This document shows positions 5,929-8,659 of a stretch of DNA of 8,659 nt, piece after piece. Source of the DNA: Clostridia bacterium (GTDB lineage Bacteria > Bacillota > Clostridia > Christensenellales > Aristaeellaceae). The stretch spans positions 1 through 8,659 of the forward strand of contig JAKSPZ010000020.1 in assembly GCA_024404395.1 (NCBI GenBank). The letters are read 5' to 3'. The position numbers were made by a program, and so were the translations under genes. The notes under the pieces were generated by a model. It ran no database searches. It was not told the DNA's origin and saw only the letters and a list, made by a program, of their open reading frames with translations. Within the stretch, counting starts at the first letter, position 1; the number at the start of each line of letters is the position of its first letter.

Positions 5929-6780
5929 TTATCGATATTCCCGATAAGGCCTGTCGCAGGTGCGGGTGACGATGGCGCCATCCACCTCGGAAGCGGCTGT
6001 ACGAGCGGCGTTTTCCGTATCGAACACGGCAAAGACCGTGGAACCGCTGCCCGACATGCGGACGAACCGCGCGCCCAGCTCGGCAAAGCGGCGGCTGACC
6101 GTCTCGATCTCGGGCATCAGGCGGACGGCGGTGGCTTCGAGGCTGTTCAAAGATGCGCCGTGAAGGCTGTCCCAGTCTCCCGATTGAACGGCGTTCACCA
6201 TGTCCCGAACATTGAGGGCGGGGGCATAGTCGGGGGCGGCATCGTAGGCACGGAAGACGTCCGCGGTGGAGAGCCCGCCGCCGGGGGTCACCATGGTCAG
6301 CCAGAAGGCGGGCGCTTCTTCCGCAGGTCCCAGCTTCTCGCCGATGCCGTAGACGTGGCGCAGTCCGCCCGTCAGGCAGAAGGGCAGATCGGCGCCCAGC
6401 TTTTCGCCGATGGCAAGGAGCGTCTCGTCGGAGAGCCCGAGGGACCACATCTCGTTGAGGACCCGCAGGGTACAGGCGCAGTCCGCGCTGCCGCCGCCCA
6501 GTCCCGCGCGGGCGGGGATGTGCTTTTTCAGCGTCATGCGGGCGCCCTTGGTGCAGCCCGTGTAGTCCCGCAGGGCAGTGGCCGCGCGGAGGACGAGGTC
6601 CCGCGGGTCGGCGGGGGCGCCGTCCACGGTGAGGGAGAGCGCTTCCGCGGGTTCGATGGTCAGCTCGTCGCAGAGCTCGATGGATTGCATGAGCATGTCC
6701 ATATTGTGGTAGCCGTTCTCGCACCGACCGAGAATGTGCAGCGCCCAGTTGATCTTGGCGTGGGAGTGGTAAGTCGGCAT
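5929..6780 (-). CDS. ispE: 4-diphosphocytidyl-2-C-methyl-D-erythritol kinase
   Basis: Cytoplasmic GHMP-family kinase that phosphorylates the 2-hydroxyl of CDP-methylerythritol with ATP, a middle step of the non-mevalonate (MEP) route to isoprenoid precursors. It has 283 residues, the usual length. Motifs in order: AKINWALHILG (8-18) with the conserved lysine K9, ENGYHNMDM (21-29), ATP-binding PARAGLGGGSAD (89-100), GADLPF (129-134) with the presumed catalytic D131, and the C-terminal GHMP motif MSGSGSTVF (242-250), where most homologues have SGTGPTVF. The start at 6780 has Shine-Dalgarno GGAGG seven bases upstream. It is transcribed alone toward the met operon and is divergent from the MATE gene. 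No other MEP-pathway gene is in the window. Confidence 0.95.
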   Translation of the reverse strand: MPTYHSHAKINWALHILGRCENGYHNMDMLMQSIELCDELTIEPAEALSLTVDGAPADPRDLVLRAATALRDYTGCTKGARMTLKKHIPARAGLGGGSADCACTLRVLNEMWSLGLSDETLLAIGEKLGADLPFCLTGGLRHVYGIGEKLGPAEEAPAFWLTMVTPGGGLSTADVFRAYDAAPDYAPALNVRDMVNAVQSGDWDSLHGASLNSLEATAVRLMPEIETVSRRFAELGARFVRMSGSGSTVFAVFDTENAARTAASEVDGAIVTRTCDRPYREYR

Positions 6781-6807
6781 AGCATTGCCTCCGAAGTTGT
6801 TTTCTTC

Positions 6808-6836
6808 ATTATACTATGTGCCGTCAACGGCTGCAA
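6808..6836 (-). promoter_or_regulatory. Promoter of ispE
   Basis: Minus strand: -10 TATAAT (6808-6813, within TAGTATAAT), 17-base spacer and a poor -35 TTGCAG (6831-6836). The start near 6801 gives a leader of about 20 bases, which holds the GGAGG ribosome-binding site. Confidence 0.6.
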
Positions 6837-6863
6837 GCGGAACAAATCTTAACGCCTATTCCG

Positions 6864-6891
6864 TTGCGTTATAACAGCGTTCTGATATGAT
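6864..6891 (+). promoter_or_regulatory. Promoter of the MATE exporter gene
   Basis: Plus strand TTGCGT (6864-6869), 16-base spacer, TATGAT (6886-6891) preceded by TG one base upstream (TGATATGAT), an extended -10 that compensates for the weak -35. Predicted start about 6898. It is back to back with the ispE promoter, the -35 elements being some 27 bases apart. The palindrome GTTATAAC lies in its spacer (6868-6875) and could be a regulator site, but it is short. Confidence 0.55.
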
Positions 6892-6920
6892 GGGACTACT
6901 ACGTCACGGAGTGGAAAGCT

Positions 6921-8321
6921 ATGCAAACTGCCTTGATGCGGTTCCGAAAGAAATGGTTCGGCGACCGTGCTTTTTATAAGATGATCCTGCTGATCGTCAT
7001 CCCCATTATGATCCAGAACGCCGTATCGGCCTTCGTCAATCTGCTGGACAACGTTATGGTCGGACAGATCGGCACCGACGAGATGACGGGCGTTTCCATC
7101 GTCAATCAGCTGATGTTCATCATCCAGCTGGTCATCTTCGGCGGTATGTCCGGCGCGGGCATCTTCACCGCCCAGTATCACGGCGCGGGCAAGCCCGAGG
7201 GCGTCCGCCACTGTCTGCGATTCAAGATCCTCCTGTCCGTCTTTCTGACGGCGGTCTCCATGCTGGTCCTGATCTCGGGTGCCAAGCCCCTCATCGGGCT
7301 GTACCTCAATGAGGCCAACGATCCCGCGCGCATGGCGTCGACGCTGAAGTTCGGCGAGGATTACCTCTTTACCTCAGTCTTCGGCATCTTCCCGCTGTGC
7401 ATGGCCATGACCTACGCCAGCACCCTTCGCGAGACGGGCGAGACCAGACTGCCAATGGTGGCCAGCATCATCGCGGTCGTCGTCAATCTGGTGCTCAATG
7501 CCGTCCTGATCTACGGCCTGCTGGGTCTCCCCAGGATGGGCGTTCGCGGCGCGGCACTGGCCACGGTCATCGCGCGCTTCATTGAGATGCTGTACCTCAT
7601 GGCGGTCACCCACAGAAGCACCGATCGATTCGGTTTCGCCATCGGCACCTATCGCTCCCTCTACATTCCGCTGGAACTGGTGAAGCGGGTCATTCTGAAG
7701 GGCATGCCCCTGATGTTCAACGAAGCCCTCTGGTCGCTGGCGTTCGCGACGGTCAACCAGTGCTATTCCAGACGCGGTCTGGACGTGGTCTCCGCCAACA
7801 ATATCTGCGGTACCGTCGACCAGCTCTTCAACATCGCCTTCCTCGCCTGCAGCGCGGGCATCGGCATCGTCATGGGCAAGGAGCTGGGTGCGGGCAACAA
7901 GCGTCAGGCACGCGATTACTGCTGGAAGCTCATCATGCTCACCTCCCTCATGGGTCTGGTGACGGGTCTCATGATGATGGGCTCCGCGCCTTTCGTTCCC
8001 AAGCTCTACAACACGGAAGCGCAGATCCGCACCCTTGCCATGGATCTCATCCTCATCCGCGGCGCTTTCATGGTCTTCTTCGCACTGACCAATGCCAACT
8101 ACTTCATCATCCGCTCCGGCGGCCGCACCATGCTGACCCTGCTCTTCGACAGCGGCTTCGTGTGGCTGATGAACGTCCCCCTGGCCTTCTGCCTCGCCGA
8201 GTTCACCGCCATGCCCGTGCTCATGATCTTCACCCTGGTCCAGACCCTGGAGATCGTCAAAGGCATCGCCGGCCTGCGCCTGGTCAAGAGCGACTTCTGG
8301 ATGCAGAACATCGTGAGCTAA
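6921..8321 (+). CDS. MATE family efflux transporter
   Basis: Inner-membrane exporter of the multidrug and toxic compound extrusion family, which moves cationic or other amphipathic compounds out of the cell in exchange for Na+ or H+. It has 466 residues with about 12 hydrophobic segments, the normal size. The first repeat carries LLDNVMVGQIGTDEMTGVSIVNQL (41-64), the classic MATE entry motif, and FTAQYHGAGK (82-91). The second repeat carries the matching GKELGAGNKRQARDY (from 319). The basic N-terminus (RFRKKWFGD) agrees with a cytoplasmic start. ATG 6921 follows GGAG by nine bases. Substrate and coupling ion cannot be told from sequence. Monocistronic, between an extended -10 promoter and a strong terminator. 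Confidence 0.93.
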   Translation: MQTALMRFRKKWFGDRAFYKMILLIVIPIMIQNAVSAFVNLLDNVMVGQIGTDEMTGVSIVNQLMFIIQLVIFGGMSGAGIFTAQYHGAGKPEGVRHCLRFKILLSVFLTAVSMLVLISGAKPLIGLYLNEANDPARMASTLKFGEDYLFTSVFGIFPLCMAMTYASTLRETGETRLPMVASIIAVVVNLVLNAVLIYGLLGLPRMGVRGAALATVIARFIEMLYLMAVTHRSTDRFGFAIGTYRSLYIPLELVKRVILKGMPLMFNEALWSLAFATVNQCYSRRGLDVVSANNICGTVDQLFNIAFLACSAGIGIVMGKELGAGNKRQARDYCWKLIMLTSLMGLVTGLMMMGSAPFVPKLYNTEAQIRTLAMDLILIRGAFMVFFALTNANYFIIRSGGRTMLTLLFDSGFVWLMNVPLAFCLAEFTAMPVLMIFTLVQTLEIVKGIAGLRLVKSDFWMQNIVS

Positions 8322-8352
8322 AAGGACTGTCCCCATCGGGACAGTCCTTTTT
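8320..8352 (+). terminator. Strong terminator after the MATE gene
   Basis: A perfect 14-bp stem (8320-8333 with 8338-8351), loop CATC, with the T run TTTTT at 8348-8352. The left arm begins inside the MATE stop codon TAA. The complementary strand also ends in TTTT after the stem, so it could stop transcription from the right as well. Confidence 0.93.
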
Positions 8353-8390
8353 CATTACCCTCGTCTCCCTGTGGCTCCCTTTCGTAACTC

Positions 8391-8525
8391 CGCCCGTCAA
8401 TTGCTACGCAATCGCCGGGTACGCCCTTGCGGTACCGCTTCGCGGTATCCTCTTTTCGCCCGTCAACTGCCTTTGGCAGTCGTCGGGTACGCTGCTGCGG
8501 TACCGCTTCGCGGTATCCTCGCAGC
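8391..8525. repeat. Two tandem hairpin-bearing units of about 66-70 bp
   Basis: Unit A (8391-8456) and unit B (8457-8525) both start CGCCCGTCAA and share an exact 25-base stretch around GGTACCGC-TTC-GCGGTATC (8431-8449 and 8499-8517), an 8-bp hairpin with one G-T pair. Each also has a first hairpin that differs in sequence but keeps pairing: ATTGC-TAC-GCAAT (8400-8412) in A, ACTGCC-TTT-GGCAGT (8466-8480) in B. No coding frame is supported here. Function unknown; resembles small palindromic intergenic repeats. Confidence 0.75.
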
Positions 8526-8530
8526 TAGTC

Positions 8531-8659
8531 GGGCTTCGCCCTCCCTCAGGGCTAGTCGTCGCTCCGCTCCTCCCTCCGACGGGAGCCACAGGTTACCGCC
8601 TAGCTTTGCCGTAGCTTGTGCCTCCCTTTGCAAAGGGAGGTGGCTCCGCGTCAGCGGAG
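8531..8659. repeat. Palindrome-rich intergenic repeat, continues past window edge
   Basis: A run of further hairpins: GGGC-TTC-GCCC (8531-8541), the perfect 20-base palindrome CCTCCCTTTGCAAAGGGAGG (8621-8640), and CTCCGC-GTCA-GCGGAG (8644-8659), which ends exactly at the window edge. From memory, elements of the form CCTCCCTTTGCAAAGGGAGGTGGC followed by a CGTCAG-loop hairpin recur between genes in many uncultured Clostridia genomes; I could not verify that here. Nothing coding is seen from 8353 to the end. Confidence 0.65.

Noticed and set aside
7374..8336. 320-codon minus-strand open frame antisense to the MATE gene
   Set aside because: His/Glu/Asp-rich shadow of a hydrophobic MATE sequence, with no membrane segments or domain. 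It starts inside the terminator hairpin.
8353..8659. CRISPR array at the right end
   Set aside because: The repeats are only two tandem units with internal hairpins and no unique spacers of regular length between identical repeats, and there are no cas genes.

Overview
The window looks like chromosome from a GC-rich, Shine-Dalgarno-using member of the Firmicutes/Clostridia, probably an uncultured gut lineage. The Christensenellales-type assignment is an inference from protein style: signal peptides ending AxA-E on solute-binding proteins, a LivK with the YWRVCFLDPFQG-type segment, the non-mevalonate enzyme IspE, and CCA encoded in the tRNA gene. Promoters are sigma70/SigA-like (TTGACA-N17-TATAAT types) and the genes are uninterrupted. 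I see no phage, plasmid or insertion-sequence genes.

Layout. Positions 1-1126 (minus) hold a nearly complete LivK-type amino-acid-binding protein cut by the window edge, with its own promoter and an ARG-box-like inverted repeat. Positions 1418-1502 (minus) are tRNA-Leu(GAG), with a perfect consensus promoter and a strong terminator. Upstream of it on the same strand is a small uridine-kinase-like P-loop kinase (1563-2123). Then, still on minus and transcribed from 5871 down to 2188, comes a methionine-import operon: promoter, 19-codon leader peptide, intrinsic terminator (attenuator), metN, metI, metQ. Positions 5929-6780 (minus) are ispE. From a divergent promoter region (6781-6920) a MATE-family exporter runs on plus (6921-8321) to a 14-bp terminator. 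The last 300 bases are a noncoding array of palindromes containing two tandem ~66-70 bp units.

How it works together. MetQ binds the substrate outside the cell, MetI forms the channel and MetN hydrolyses ATP and carries the C-terminal NIL domain that senses intracellular methionine. Two parts are unusual. First, the metN leader has no recognisable SAM riboswitch or T-box. It has a short ORF with Met at codons 1, 3 and 6 and Cys at 7 and 15, followed by a terminator whose loop and inner 5' arm can pair with leader codons 13-16. That is the architecture of ribosome-mediated attenuation. Second, MetI is about 524 residues rather than about 220. A normal MetI domain is preceded by three extra membrane segments and a ~220-residue Ala/Thr/Asp/Glu-rich extracytoplasmic domain, while MetQ lacks the lipoprotein cysteine that normally tethers it. 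These may be linked, with the MetI extension serving as a dock or sensor for an untethered MetQ. That link is hypothesis.
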